Shown here piece by piece: positions 9,109 through 17,600 of a stretch of DNA of 64,000 nucleotides. Made by a program: the position numbers and the translations under genes. Under the pieces are notes generated by a model. That model ran no database searches and was not told the origin of the DNA. It worked only from the letters and a program-made list of their open reading frames with translations. This DNA is from Nonomuraea basaltis (lineage in GTDB: Bacteria; Actinomycetota; Actinomycetes; Streptosporangiales; Streptosporangiaceae). Each line of letters starts with the position of its first letter. Position 1 is the first letter of the stretch. The stretch is taken from assembly GCF_005893125.1 (NCBI RefSeq), contig NZ_VCJS01000026.1, positions 28,610 through 92,609 of the forward strand. The letters are read 5' to 3'.

Positions 9109-9929
9109 TGTTCGCCAGGAACCGGGCGCGGGCCGGGGAGCTGCGGGAGCGGTATCCGCACGCGGCCGAGGTGCTCCGGCTGTACATGGCCTTGGCGGAG
9201 GTGTGGGAGTCGGTCGGCGACCGGGTGCCGCCCGGCGGGCCGGTCGAATGGGCACAGGCCCACGTGCTGCCCCGCGTGGTCGAGGCCACCGCCCGGCACG
9301 GCCCTCCGCTCCTGGCCGCGGCGGTGGACACGGCCGCCCGCAACGGCTTCCTCGACGCGGCCGCCGCAAGTGGGGGCCTGCTGGGCGCCTGGCTCGCGGA
9401 CGAGGAGCTCACGCCCATCGAGCGCTACCTCGCCCGCGCCACCATGCGCGTCGTCCCCCTCCACGACACGCGCGACCCGCCGCGCGAGACCACGTCCGAG
9501 AAGCGGCCGCCGGGCGCGACGCCGGGGCGCTGCCCCGCGTGCGGCGGCCCGCCGCAGCTCAGCTACCGCACGCCCAGCGACGACCCCCTGGTCAGCGGCC
9601 GCCGCATGCTGGAATGCGCCAAATGCGGCAACCAGTGGAACTTCTCCGCCACCACCTGCCCCGGCTGCGGCGAGCCGGGCAGGCGCACCCTCTACGCCGA
9701 GCCCCGGGCCGGCCCGCAGGTGGGCCGCGCCGCCGCCGACGCCGCCGCCCTGTTCCCGCACCTGCGCGCCGAGGCCTGCCAGACGTGCCACCGCTACCTG
9801 ATCGACGTGGACCTGGGCCGCGACCCGAGGGCGGTGCCGCAGGTCGACGAGCTGGCCGCGGTGCCCATCGACCTGCACATGGCCGACCAGGGCTACACCA
9901 AGATCACGCCCAACCTGATGGGGTTCTGA
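9108..9929 (+). CDS. fdhE: Formate dehydrogenase accessory protein FdhE
   Basis: FdhE is a cytoplasmic rubredoxin-like chaperone needed to mature Tat-exported formate dehydrogenases. The 273-residue protein carries the four CxxC pairs of the family: C142/C145, C170/C173, C184/C187 and C224/C227. The last is followed by HRYLIDVDL, a typical FdhE ending. The ATG shares one base with the fdhA stop codon, indicating tight coupling. Its location beside a Tat-signal alpha subunit is the usual arrangement. The sulfurtransferase FdhD, also needed for activity, is not in the window. Confidence 0.93.
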   Translation: MFARNRARAGELRERYPHAAEVLRLYMALAEVWESVGDRVPPGGPVEWAQAHVLPRVVEATARHGPPLLAAAVDTAARNGFLDAAAASGGLLGAWLADEELTPIERYLARATMRVVPLHDTRDPPRETTSEKRPPGATPGRCPACGGPPQLSYRTPSDDPLVSGRRMLECAKCGNQWNFSATTCPGCGEPGRRTLYAEPRAGPQVGRAAADAAALFPHLRAEACQTCHRYLIDVDLGRDPRAVPQVDELAAVPIDLHMADQGYTKITPNLMGF

Positions 9930-9930
9930 G

Positions 9931-10746
9931 ATGCCGCACATCACACCTGGCCAGGCGTACGGGTTCTTCACCGACACCAGCGTGTGCATCGGCTGCAAGG
10001 CCTGCGAGGTGGCCTGCAAACAGTGGAACCAGCTCGAGGGCAACGAGCCGTCGTTCCTGGACGGCTTCGACAACACCGGCAGGCTGGACGCCGAGAACTG
10101 GCGGCACGTGCAGTTCCACGACGACGTGCCCGACGAGAGTGTCACCGCGGGCAACGGCAAGGCGTGGCTGCTGATGTCGGACGTCTGCAAGCACTGCAAA
10201 GAGGCCAGCTGCATGGAGGTCTGCCCGACGAACGCGATCATCCGTACCGAGTTCGACAGCGTCTTCATCCAGCCCGACGTCTGCAACGGCTGCCGCAACT
10301 GCATCGCGGCCTGCCCGTACGACGTGATCGGCGCCAGCCACGTGAACGGCATCGCGCAGAAGTGCACGCTCTGCTACGACCGCCTGCAGAACGACATGAC
10401 GCCCGCCTGCGCCAAGGCCTGCCCCACCGAGTCGATCAAGTTCGGCCCGGTCTCGGAGCTGCGCGAGACGGCTGCCAAACGCCTGGAGACCCTGCACGCC
10501 CAGGGCGTCACCGAGGCCAACCTGTACGGCCACGACGAGAAGGTGTACGGCGGCCTGAACGCGTTCTTCCTGCTCATGGACCGGCCGGAGAAGTACGGCC
10601 TGCCGGACGAGCGCAACGCCGTCCTGCCCAGCCGCAACAACGCAGGCGGCTATCTGACCGCCGCGGTCACCGCCGTGCTGGGCGTGCTCGGCGGCCTGAT
10701 CGCGCTGGGCCGCCGCAAGGAGAAGGTGGAGGCCGAGGATGGGTGA
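9931..10746 (+). CDS. Formate dehydrogenase iron-sulfur (beta) subunit
   Basis: Electron-transfer subunit of 271 residues with four ferredoxin-like cysteine groups. The first is SVCIGCKACEVACKQW (C19, C22, C25, C29); then VCKHCKEASCMEVCP, VCNGCRNCIAACPY and CTLCYDRL...CAKACP follow, enough for four [4Fe-4S] clusters. A hydrophobic helix near the C-terminus (GGYLTAAVTAVLGVLGGLIA) followed by RRKEK can anchor it in the membrane. It has no signal peptide, as expected if it is exported by hitch-hiking on the Tat signal of FdhA. It begins one base after the fdhE stop and overlaps the next gene by 8 bp. Confidence 0.92.
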   Translation: MPHITPGQAYGFFTDTSVCIGCKACEVACKQWNQLEGNEPSFLDGFDNTGRLDAENWRHVQFHDDVPDESVTAGNGKAWLLMSDVCKHCKEASCMEVCPTNAIIRTEFDSVFIQPDVCNGCRNCIAACPYDVIGASHVNGIAQKCTLCYDRLQNDMTPACAKACPTESIKFGPVSELRETAAKRLETLHAQGVTEANLYGHDEKVYGGLNAFFLLMDRPEKYGLPDERNAVLPSRNNAGGYLTAAVTAVLGVLGGLIALGRRKEKVEAEDG

Positions 10747-11641
10747 CGTCCAGCACTTCGCCGGCCCGCCGGACTGGCTGTGGTACATCCTGGCCTACTT
10801 CTTCCTCGCGGGTCTGTCCGGCGGCTCGTACGTGCTCGCCACCCTGCTCAGGCTGCGCGGCGCCCCCGGCGACGAGCCGATGGCGAGGATCGGCTACTAC
10901 ATCGCCTTCCCGCCGATGTTCATCGCCCCGCTCCTGCTGGCCCTCGACCTCGGCCAGCCGCTGCGCTTCTGGCACATGATGTGGAACACCACCCCCGGCC
11001 AGCCCGGGCTGAACTTCAAGTACTGGTCACCGATGTCGATCGGCTCCTGGGCGCTGGTCGTCTTCGGCGCGATCACCACGGTCTCCTTCGCCGCGGCGCT
11101 CGTCCGGGACGGCAAGCTCCGACTCCCGCTCGTGACGTGGCTCGACAGCCGCCCGTTCAACGTCTTCGGATCGCTGTTCGGCCTGTTCATCGCGGGCTAC
11201 ACGGGCGTGCTGCTGTCGGTGTCGAACCAGCCGGTGTGGAGCGACACGTGGGCGCTCGGCGGCCTCTTCCTCGCCTCCGGCCTGGCCGGCTCGGCCGCGC
11301 TGATGCTGCTGCTGGTCCGCTTCCGCCCGGAGGCGCGGCCCAGCGCCGGGATGTTGTCGGTCTCCGAGCGGCTGTACGCCCTGCTGGAGCTGGCGCTGAT
11401 CGTGGTGTTCGCGGTGACGTTGTTCGCGGCGGGCACGCAGGGCCGGGTGTTCGGCCTGCCCTGGCTCGTGCTGTGGCTCGTGGTCCTCGCGGGGCTGATC
11501 CCCGGCCTCTACGGGCTGGCCACCGAGCGGCTGTCCGCGGACGGCACGGCGGCCCTCCGCCATTCGCTGACGGTGCCGCTGCTGGTGTTGGCCGGCGTGC
11601 TGGCCCTGCGCGCCGTCGTGATCTTCAGCATCCAGGTGTGA
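10739..11641 (+). CDS. NrfD/PsrC-like membrane subunit of formate dehydrogenase
   Basis: A 300-residue polytopic membrane protein of the NrfD family, which passes electrons from the iron-sulfur subunit to the quinone pool. The start MGDVQHFAGPPDWLWYIL and the first helix FFLAGLSGGSYVLATLLRL are characteristic. About eight hydrophobic helices can be seen, including LVVFGAITTVSFAAALV, FGLFIAGYTGVLLSVSNQ and LLVLAGVLALRAVVIFS. This complex thus has an NrfD anchor rather than the cytochrome b gamma subunit of E. coli FdhN. It overlaps the beta subunit gene and is the last gene of the operon. No convincing terminator follows. Confidence 0.9.
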   Translation: MGDVQHFAGPPDWLWYILAYFFLAGLSGGSYVLATLLRLRGAPGDEPMARIGYYIAFPPMFIAPLLLALDLGQPLRFWHMMWNTTPGQPGLNFKYWSPMSIGSWALVVFGAITTVSFAAALVRDGKLRLPLVTWLDSRPFNVFGSLFGLFIAGYTGVLLSVSNQPVWSDTWALGGLFLASGLAGSAALMLLLVRFRPEARPSAGMLSVSERLYALLELALIVVFAVTLFAAGTQGRVFGLPWLVLWLVVLAGLIPGLYGLATERLSADGTAALRHSLTVPLLVLAGVLALRAVVIFSIQV

Positions 11642-11783
11642 AATCGCCTATCTGAGGTGCCGTTCTGGTCTGGACGTCAGTTCGGGCTTTCCAACTTCGC
11701 CCTCCCGTTCATAAGCGTTTTGACCCCGAAGGCGATCATGATCCGGTACGCTCCACACCGCCGACCGTGGAGGAGCACCCACG

Positions 11784-12743
11784 ATGGAACGCGTAACCCG
11801 TGGCATCGCCGCCTTAGCCCTGGCCGTCGTGACCACGGCCTGCACCGCGGACGTCACCCCGCCGCCGAAGCCCGTGCTGGAGAAGAACACGATCAAGGTG
11901 GGCGTCGTGCCGACCGCCGACGCCGCGCCGCTGTTCATCGCCCTGCGGAAGGGCTACTTCACGCACGAGGGGCTGATCGTCGAGCCGCAGTTCATAGTCG
12001 GCGGTGCCCAGGCGGTGCCGTCGCTGCTGAGCGACCGGCTGGACATCGGGCAGACCGACTACATCTCCACGTTCACGGCCGTTTCCCACGGCCTCCCGCT
12101 CAAGGTCGTCGGGGCGATGTCTCAGGCGGGTCCGGGCACCTTCGGTCTCATGGCCGGGAAGAACTCGGGGATCGAGTCGCTGAAGGACCTCAAGGGCAAG
12201 AAGGTCGCGGTCAACATCCTGAACGGGCTCGCCACGCTCACCGTCACCGCCATGCTGGAGGACGCCGGCATGAAGGCGAGCGACGTCAAGTTCGCCGAGG
12301 TGCCCTTTCCCGAGATGGTGCGCAAGCTCATTGACCGGCAGGTGGACGCGGCGTGGCTGGCCGAGCCGTTCCTCACCGACGGTGGGTCGCGCGGGCTCCT
12401 GCGCCCGGTCCCGGACACCATGGCGGGACGGATCACGGATCTGCCGGTGGGAGGCTGGATGGCCGCCGACGAGTGGAGAGAGAAGAACCCCCAGACGCTG
12501 GCGGCCTTCCAGCGGGCGATCGCGAAGGCCCAGCAGGTCGCCGCGGGCAGCCGCAAGGAGGTCGAGGCGGTGCTGCCGACATACATGAAGATCGACGCGA
12601 AGACGGCCGCGCAGACCTCACTGGGTGCCTACCCCACCGCCCTCGACCTCCAGCGGCTGCAGCGGGTGGCCGACCTCATGCAGCAGCACCGATACGTCAA
12701 CCGCCCGCTGGACGTCAAGAGCCTCGTCGCGACCGGATCCTGA
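11784..12743 (+). CDS. NMT1/SsuA-type substrate-binding lipoprotein, orphan
   Basis: A 319-residue periplasmic-type binding protein anchored as a lipoprotein at C20 (lipobox VTTAC). The body is the NMT1/ThiY/SsuA fold: TIKVGVVPTADAAPLFIALR, then GYFTHEGLIVEPQFIVGG, QTDYISTFTAV and VDAAWLAEPFL. Such proteins bind nitrate, sulfonates, taurine or pyrimidine precursors; the ligand cannot be read from the sequence. ATG 11784 has GGAGGAG upstream. No permease or ATPase gene is adjacent, so it is an orphan or works with a transporter elsewhere. A 142-bp gap separates it from the formate dehydrogenase operon. Confidence 0.85.
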   Translation: MERVTRGIAALALAVVTTACTADVTPPPKPVLEKNTIKVGVVPTADAAPLFIALRKGYFTHEGLIVEPQFIVGGAQAVPSLLSDRLDIGQTDYISTFTAVSHGLPLKVVGAMSQAGPGTFGLMAGKNSGIESLKDLKGKKVAVNILNGLATLTVTAMLEDAGMKASDVKFAEVPFPEMVRKLIDRQVDAAWLAEPFLTDGGSRGLLRPVPDTMAGRITDLPVGGWMAADEWREKNPQTLAAFQRAIAKAQQVAAGSRKEVEAVLPTYMKIDAKTAAQTSLGAYPTALDLQRLQRVADLMQQHRYVNRPLDVKSLVATGS

Positions 12744-12757
12744 CGGGCCAGGGAGGG

Positions 12758-13879
12758 TCAGGCGGCTGACTCGACCGGGTCGGGGACGTCGAAGAGGGCG
12801 GTGCTCCGTTCGACCATCATGGCGCGGCCCTTGATCTCGGCCGTGGCCTCGGGACCCGCGATGCCGTCCTGGCCCGGGAGCTGGCCGGCGCCGCCCTCCG
12901 GGCCGAGCGGGACGACGATCACGGTCGGGTGCCGCTGGTAGGTGGTGAGCTCGCCCTCTCCCGTGATGTGGGTGCGAAGGTTCCGGGCGAGCAGCTCGCC
13001 CTGCATCCCCGCGAAGCCCGCCATGTTGCGGTCGGCGTCGGCGATGTCGCCGATGGCGTAGATCCGGTCATGCCCTCTGACCTGCAGGTGTTCGTCGACT
13101 CGGAGGTGCCCCTGGGCGTCGCGGGCCGCGGCGAGCGAGCCGCGCAGGTAGCCGGTCTGCAGGGTGACGCCGAAGCAGCGGAACCAGATGTCGGCGGTCA
13201 GCTCCTCGCCCGCCTCCGTGGTGACCGCGACCGGGGCCGCCGTGGCGGGAGCGGCGGTGGGGAGCTCGCGCAGCGGGGTGCCCAGCTTGAGCTCGACGCC
13301 GAGCTTGTCCAGCTGCGCGCGCAGCTCGTCGCGCAGCGCCTGGTCGTACGGTCCGGCCAGGATGTCGGGCGCGACGTCGGCGATCGTGACGTGCTTGCCG
13401 GGATAGGCCGACTTGATCTCGCCGGCGAGCTCGAGGCCGACGGGACCGGCACCGACCAGCAGCACCCGCTGCGCGCCGGTCAGGGCCGCGTGCGCCTCCC
13501 TGATCCTGGCCTTGGCCGTCTCGGCGGCCGGCTCATCGATCTTGGCGGGGAACGGGTACGAGGATCCAGTCGCCAGGACCAGGTAGTCGGGCTCCAGCCG
13601 CGCGCCGGAGGCGAGCGTGACCTGCCGCCCGTCGACGGCCACGGCGCGATCGCGCAGGAACCGCCCGTTGGACAGCAGCCGCCGGTACGGCAGGAAGATC
13701 TGGTCCAGCCACTCCGGCGCCACCAGCGCCCGCAGCGCGGCGACGTTGTGCAAGAAGGCGTCGGAAGGGTCGACGAGCGTCACGTCGGCGACGTCGTCGA
13801 GCAGCTTGGCCACCCTGTTGCCGCCGTATCCGCCGCCCAGGACCACCACGCTCGTCCGCCCACCAGCATTCTCGGTCAT
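12758..13879 (-). CDS. FAD/NAD(P)-dependent oxidoreductase (type II NADH dehydrogenase/AIF-like)
   Basis: A 373-residue flavoprotein with the two-dinucleotide-binding-domain fold. The N-terminal FAD site is VVVLGGGYGGNRVAKLL, the NAD(P) site is VLLVGAGPVGLELAGEI, and YAIGDIAD is the second FAD-contact motif. It resembles small NDH-2 or AIF/FSP1-like enzymes that reduce quinones or other small acceptors. There is no membrane anchor apart from possible amphipathic helices at the C-terminus. It is transcribed divergently from an HxlR regulator through a shared region with a promoter and inverted repeat, so it is very likely the regulator's target, perhaps in redox or electrophile stress. Confidence 0.85.
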   Translation of the reverse strand: MTENAGGRTSVVVLGGGYGGNRVAKLLDDVADVTLVDPSDAFLHNVAALRALVAPEWLDQIFLPYRRLLSNGRFLRDRAVAVDGRQVTLASGARLEPDYLVLATGSSYPFPAKIDEPAAETAKARIREAHAALTGAQRVLLVGAGPVGLELAGEIKSAYPGKHVTIADVAPDILAGPYDQALRDELRAQLDKLGVELKLGTPLRELPTAAPATAAPVAVTTEAGEELTADIWFRCFGVTLQTGYLRGSLAAARDAQGHLRVDEHLQVRGHDRIYAIGDIADADRNMAGFAGMQGELLARNLRTHITGEGELTTYQRHPTVIVVPLGPEGGAGQLPGQDGIAGPEATAEIKGRAMMVERSTALFDVPDPVESAA

Positions 13880-13894
13880 AGGGATCTCTCCTCA

Positions 13895-13943
13895 CTAGCT
13901 TTCGAAGTGCAGCTAGGATATGCATACTCGCTTCTGAAATCAA
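13895..13943 (-). promoter_or_regulatory. Promoter and inverted-repeat operator for the flavoprotein gene
   Basis: On the minus strand TTGATT (13938-13943) and TATCCT (13915-13920) are spaced by 17 bp. Overlapping the -10 box is a perfect inverted repeat CTAGCT-10 nt-AGCTAG (13895-13916), whose spacer contains TTCGAA. The repeat is well placed to block transcription and is the likely HxlR binding site. Confidence 0.6.
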
Positions 13944-13973
13944 AGTGGCAGTGAATCCGCTAGTATCAAGGGC

Positions 13974-14324
13974 ATGGCGACGGTCTCTTCCCATGAGGTG
14001 GAAAGCTGCGTGCGCGGTGACGCCGCGTTGACGCGCGCCTTCGCGATCCTCGGGAAGCGCTGGAGCGGCGTCGTGCTCGGCAGCCTCAGCCCGGGGGCGG
14101 CCGGTTTCCGGGAGCTCTCGCGCGCGATCGGCAAGGTCAGCGACTCGGTGCTGTCCGACAGGCTGTCCGAGCTGGCCAAGGCGGGGCTGATCGCCCGCAC
14201 CGTCGACGAAGGGCCGCCGGTCACGGTCTCCTACGAGCTGACCGAGAGCGGCCGGGCGCTCATGCCCGCCCTGGAGCAGATCTCGAAGTGGGCACAGGAG
14301 CACCTGCCGCCGGACGCGGGCTAG
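13974..14324 (+). CDS. HxlR-family transcriptional regulator
   Basis: A 116-residue winged-helix protein of the HxlR/DUF24 family. The family cysteine is present at C12 (VESC), followed by ALTRAFAILGKRWSGVVLGSL, FRELSRAIGKVSDSVLSDRL and LTESGRALMPAL. HxlR members such as HypR and YodB often sense electrophiles or oxidants through this cysteine. The ATG is only 7 nt after TAGTATC, so the mRNA may have little or no leader; no strong ribosome site is visible. It is divergent from a flavin oxidoreductase, a standard sensor/detoxifier arrangement. Confidence 0.9.
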   Translation: MATVSSHEVESCVRGDAALTRAFAILGKRWSGVVLGSLSPGAAGFRELSRAIGKVSDSVLSDRLSELAKAGLIARTVDEGPPVTVSYELTESGRALMPALEQISKWAQEHLPPDAG

Positions 14325-14630
14325 AGCTCCTTATCGCCGAATAGACGGCCTAAGCCCTGGCTGGATGCCATGGCGTTTGTCCGTATTGGCGACTTTTAGT
14401 CGTCATGGCTGCGGCATGTGCGCTATGCCAGGTTACGGAGCGTCTCTTACCAGATATTTCTGATTCGTGATGTTCGAGCCTATTGCCGGATTGGTCGGAT
14501 TTTCTTACGCCGATCGTCGGATGTTGATCGGCTCCGAGCTGCGCGGGGGAGTGCTTGTCGCCCTGTAGCGGAGAGCGACGGTTGGTGCCCTTGTCGGTGT
14601 CTTTCGTTGTGGTTCGGAGTGTGATGGCGC
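14325..14630. other. Intergenic region before the RHS gene
   Basis: 306 bp without a credible gene. A short hairpin, CGACT-TTT-AGTCG (about 14387-14400), could end hxlR transcription but lacks a U-tract. I see no convincing promoter for the RHS gene; only GGAG at 14615-14618 is recognisable, as its ribosome site. Confidence 0.4.
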
Positions 14631-17600
14631 ATGCGCCGGGTTCTGTCATGGCGTCGTTCGGTTGGAACGGTTCTTACGCTTGTTGGTCTGGCGCCTGGCC
14701 TGTTGGTGGTGCAGGGGCAACCGGTGCTGGCGGCGGCCGCGGCGGCGATGGAGCAGGATTCCGGGGCCTTACCGGTGCTGCCGCAGCAGATGACCGGTTC
14801 GGCTGCGGGGCTGCCGTCGTTGCTGCCGGCCACGCAGTTGCCCGCGGTGGCCAATGCTTCGGGCGGTTGGCGCGCTGAGGTGCAGCCGCCCAAGGGTGCG
14901 GTGCCGCAGGAAGACCGGACACCAGACACGACGCAGGCCGATACGCCTGAGTCGAAGCGGCTGCCGGGAGGGGTGCTGCGGGCTGAAGCTGCCGACGCGG
15001 CGCTGCTGGCGGTGCCGAGCCTGGTGGATGTGTACCCGAAGCAGGGATATCTGGTCGATTCGCTGACGCCGTCGCTGCGGGCGTGGGGGCAGAGCAACAA
15101 CGGCAACTACGCCATGTCGTACTCGTTCAAGATCTGTGATGTCGAGTCGATGTCCGGCACGGGGTGTACGTCGTCGGGCGATGTGGCGGGTAACAAGAAC
15201 ACCTGGACGGTGCCGGCCGGGAAGCTGGCCTGGGGCAAGCAGTACTGGTGGACGGTCACGGTCCGGGACTCCTACGACTCCTCGACCACCACTTCGCCGG
15301 TGCTGACGTTCACCACCGGCGTGCGGCAGCCCGCGATCACCTCGAACCTGGCCAACTCCGGGGTTGCGGGGCAGGAGTTCAACCAGCAGAACGGCAACTA
15401 CACCAGCACCTTCACCGACCTGGAGGTGGCCACGGCGGGGCCGCCGCTGTCGGTGGTGCGCACCTACAACGGCCTGGATCCGCGCACCGACGGGATGTTC
15501 GGGCCGGGCTGGTCGACGCGCTGGGACATGAAGATCGTCAAGGAAGTGCGGGGAGCGTCGACGTCGGCGCTGGTCACCTACCCGAACGGGCGGCAGGTGC
15601 GCTTCCGGGCCAACGGGGATGGCACCTTCCAGCCGCCGCCCGGCACGCACGCCACCCTCGCCGAGCAGAGCGGCGGGACCTGGCGGCTGATGGACAAGGC
15701 CTCCACCAACTACCGCTTCGACACCTCCGGCCGGCTCACCTCAATCACCGACCAGCGCGGCCGGGCTCAGGAACTGACCTACGACACGGGCGGGAAGCTG
15801 ACCAAGGTCACCAGTGTCGGCGGCCGATCGCTGACGTTCACCTGGCAGGCGGACCGGGTGGCATCGATCTCCAGCGACCCCATCGACGGCACGGCGCTGA
15901 CCTGGACCTACGGCTACGACGCGGGCCGGTTGACGCAGGTGTGCGCGCCGGTGGCGGCCCCGAACTGCACCAGCTACGAGTACGGCAACGGGTCGCTGTA
16001 TCGCAGCAGCGTGCTCAACTCCGACCCGTTCGGCTACTGGCGGCTGGGCGAGGCCGCCGGTGCCACCAGCGGCGAGGACCTGGGCACCGGCGCCGGCGAC
16101 CTGACCTATCAGGGCATCACGCTGGCCCAGCCGGGCGCGCTGGCCGGCACCACCGACACCGCGGCCACCTTCGCGGCGGGGTCGGTGGTCAAGCTGCCTT
16201 CCAGCACCGTCCCGCATCTGGGTGATCAGCTATCGGTGGAGACATGGTTCAAGACCACCCAATCCGGTGTGATCATGGCGGCGGGCACCGCCGAGTCCAG
16301 CAACCTGGCGCGCGGGGCGATGCTGTACGTGGGCACCGACGGCAAGCTGCGCGGCTCGCTGGACGCCGTCATGACGCCGATCACCTCGGCCGGGGCGGTG
16401 AATGACGGGCAGTGGCATCACGTGGCGCTGACCGTGGCCGGGCAGGACCAGACGCTGTACCTGGACGGCCAGCAGGTCGGCACCATGACCGGCCAGGTGA
16501 CCGCGTGGCGCACGTATGCCACGCTCGGCAACGGCGTCACCGACCCTGCCAAATCCCCGGCCGTCCCGTCCACGGTGCAGGCGTTCCCGTTCCAGGGCCA
16601 ACTCGATGAGGTCGCGCTGTACGGCAAGCCGCTGACCGCGGCCGAGGTGCAGGGCCACTACGCCACCCGCACCGGGGCGCCGCACAAACTCACCAAGACC
16701 ACGCTGCCGTCCGGTCGGGTGTGGGCGGTCAACACCTACGACGCCAAGACCGACCGGATCGCCACCCACACCGACAGCAACGGCGGCACCTGGAAGATCG
16801 GCAACATCGGCGTCGAGCAGCAGTACGGCGAGGCGCAGGTGACGGTGACCGACCCGGACAACAACACGCTCGTCTACCTGTACGACGCGTGGCGTGGATA
16901 CCGGATTCGGGGCGAGACCGACCAGCTCGGTCATACCACCTGGCACGAGTACGACCAGGCGGGCTTCTTGACCAAGGTGATCGACCGCAACGACATCGTC
17001 CACGACATCTATCAGGACAAGCGCGGCAACACGCTGGGCCGCAAGTATTGCCGGGCGCCGGGCGAGTGCGCGATCGAGTTCTGGTCCTACTACCTCAACC
17101 CGGATGATCCATTCGATCCGCGCAACGACCAGGTGACGGCCTACCGCGACGGCCGCTCGGCCGGCGACACTGACAACACCTACGCCACCAAGACCGAGTA
17201 CAACACCTACGGGGAGCAGACCAACCAGACCACTCCGGCCACCGCGGACTTCCCCTCCGGCCGCTCGGTGAGCACCGCCTACACCGACGGCAGTGAGCCC
17301 GCGGTCGGCGGCGGCACCACCCCGGCCGGTTTGGTGAAGACCAAGACCGACGCCCGCGGCAGCCAGTGGAGCTACCGCTACACCGCGGCCGGTGATCTGG
17401 CCGAGCAGACCGACCCCGAAGCCCTGGTCACCAAGCTCGACTACGACCCGATCGGCCGTCTGATCGCCAGCACCCGCATCTCCCAAGCGTTCCCGAACGG
17501 CGCCAAGACCACCTTCACCTATGACGGGCGCGGCCGCCCGCTGACCAGCACCGTCCCCGGCGTGAAGAACGAGATCAGCAACGTCACGCACACCGCGCAG

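Noticed and set aside
6049..9369. 1106-codon open frame antisense to fdhA
   Set aside because: Arg/Val/Gly/His-rich sequence without domains, a shadow of G/C third-position bias; the sense strand has full fdhA homology.
1..11641. tRNA-Sec (selC) gene near selA/selB
   Set aside because: I looked in every gap of this region on both strands for an acceptor stem and a GGTTCGA-like loop and found none; the gaps are too short.
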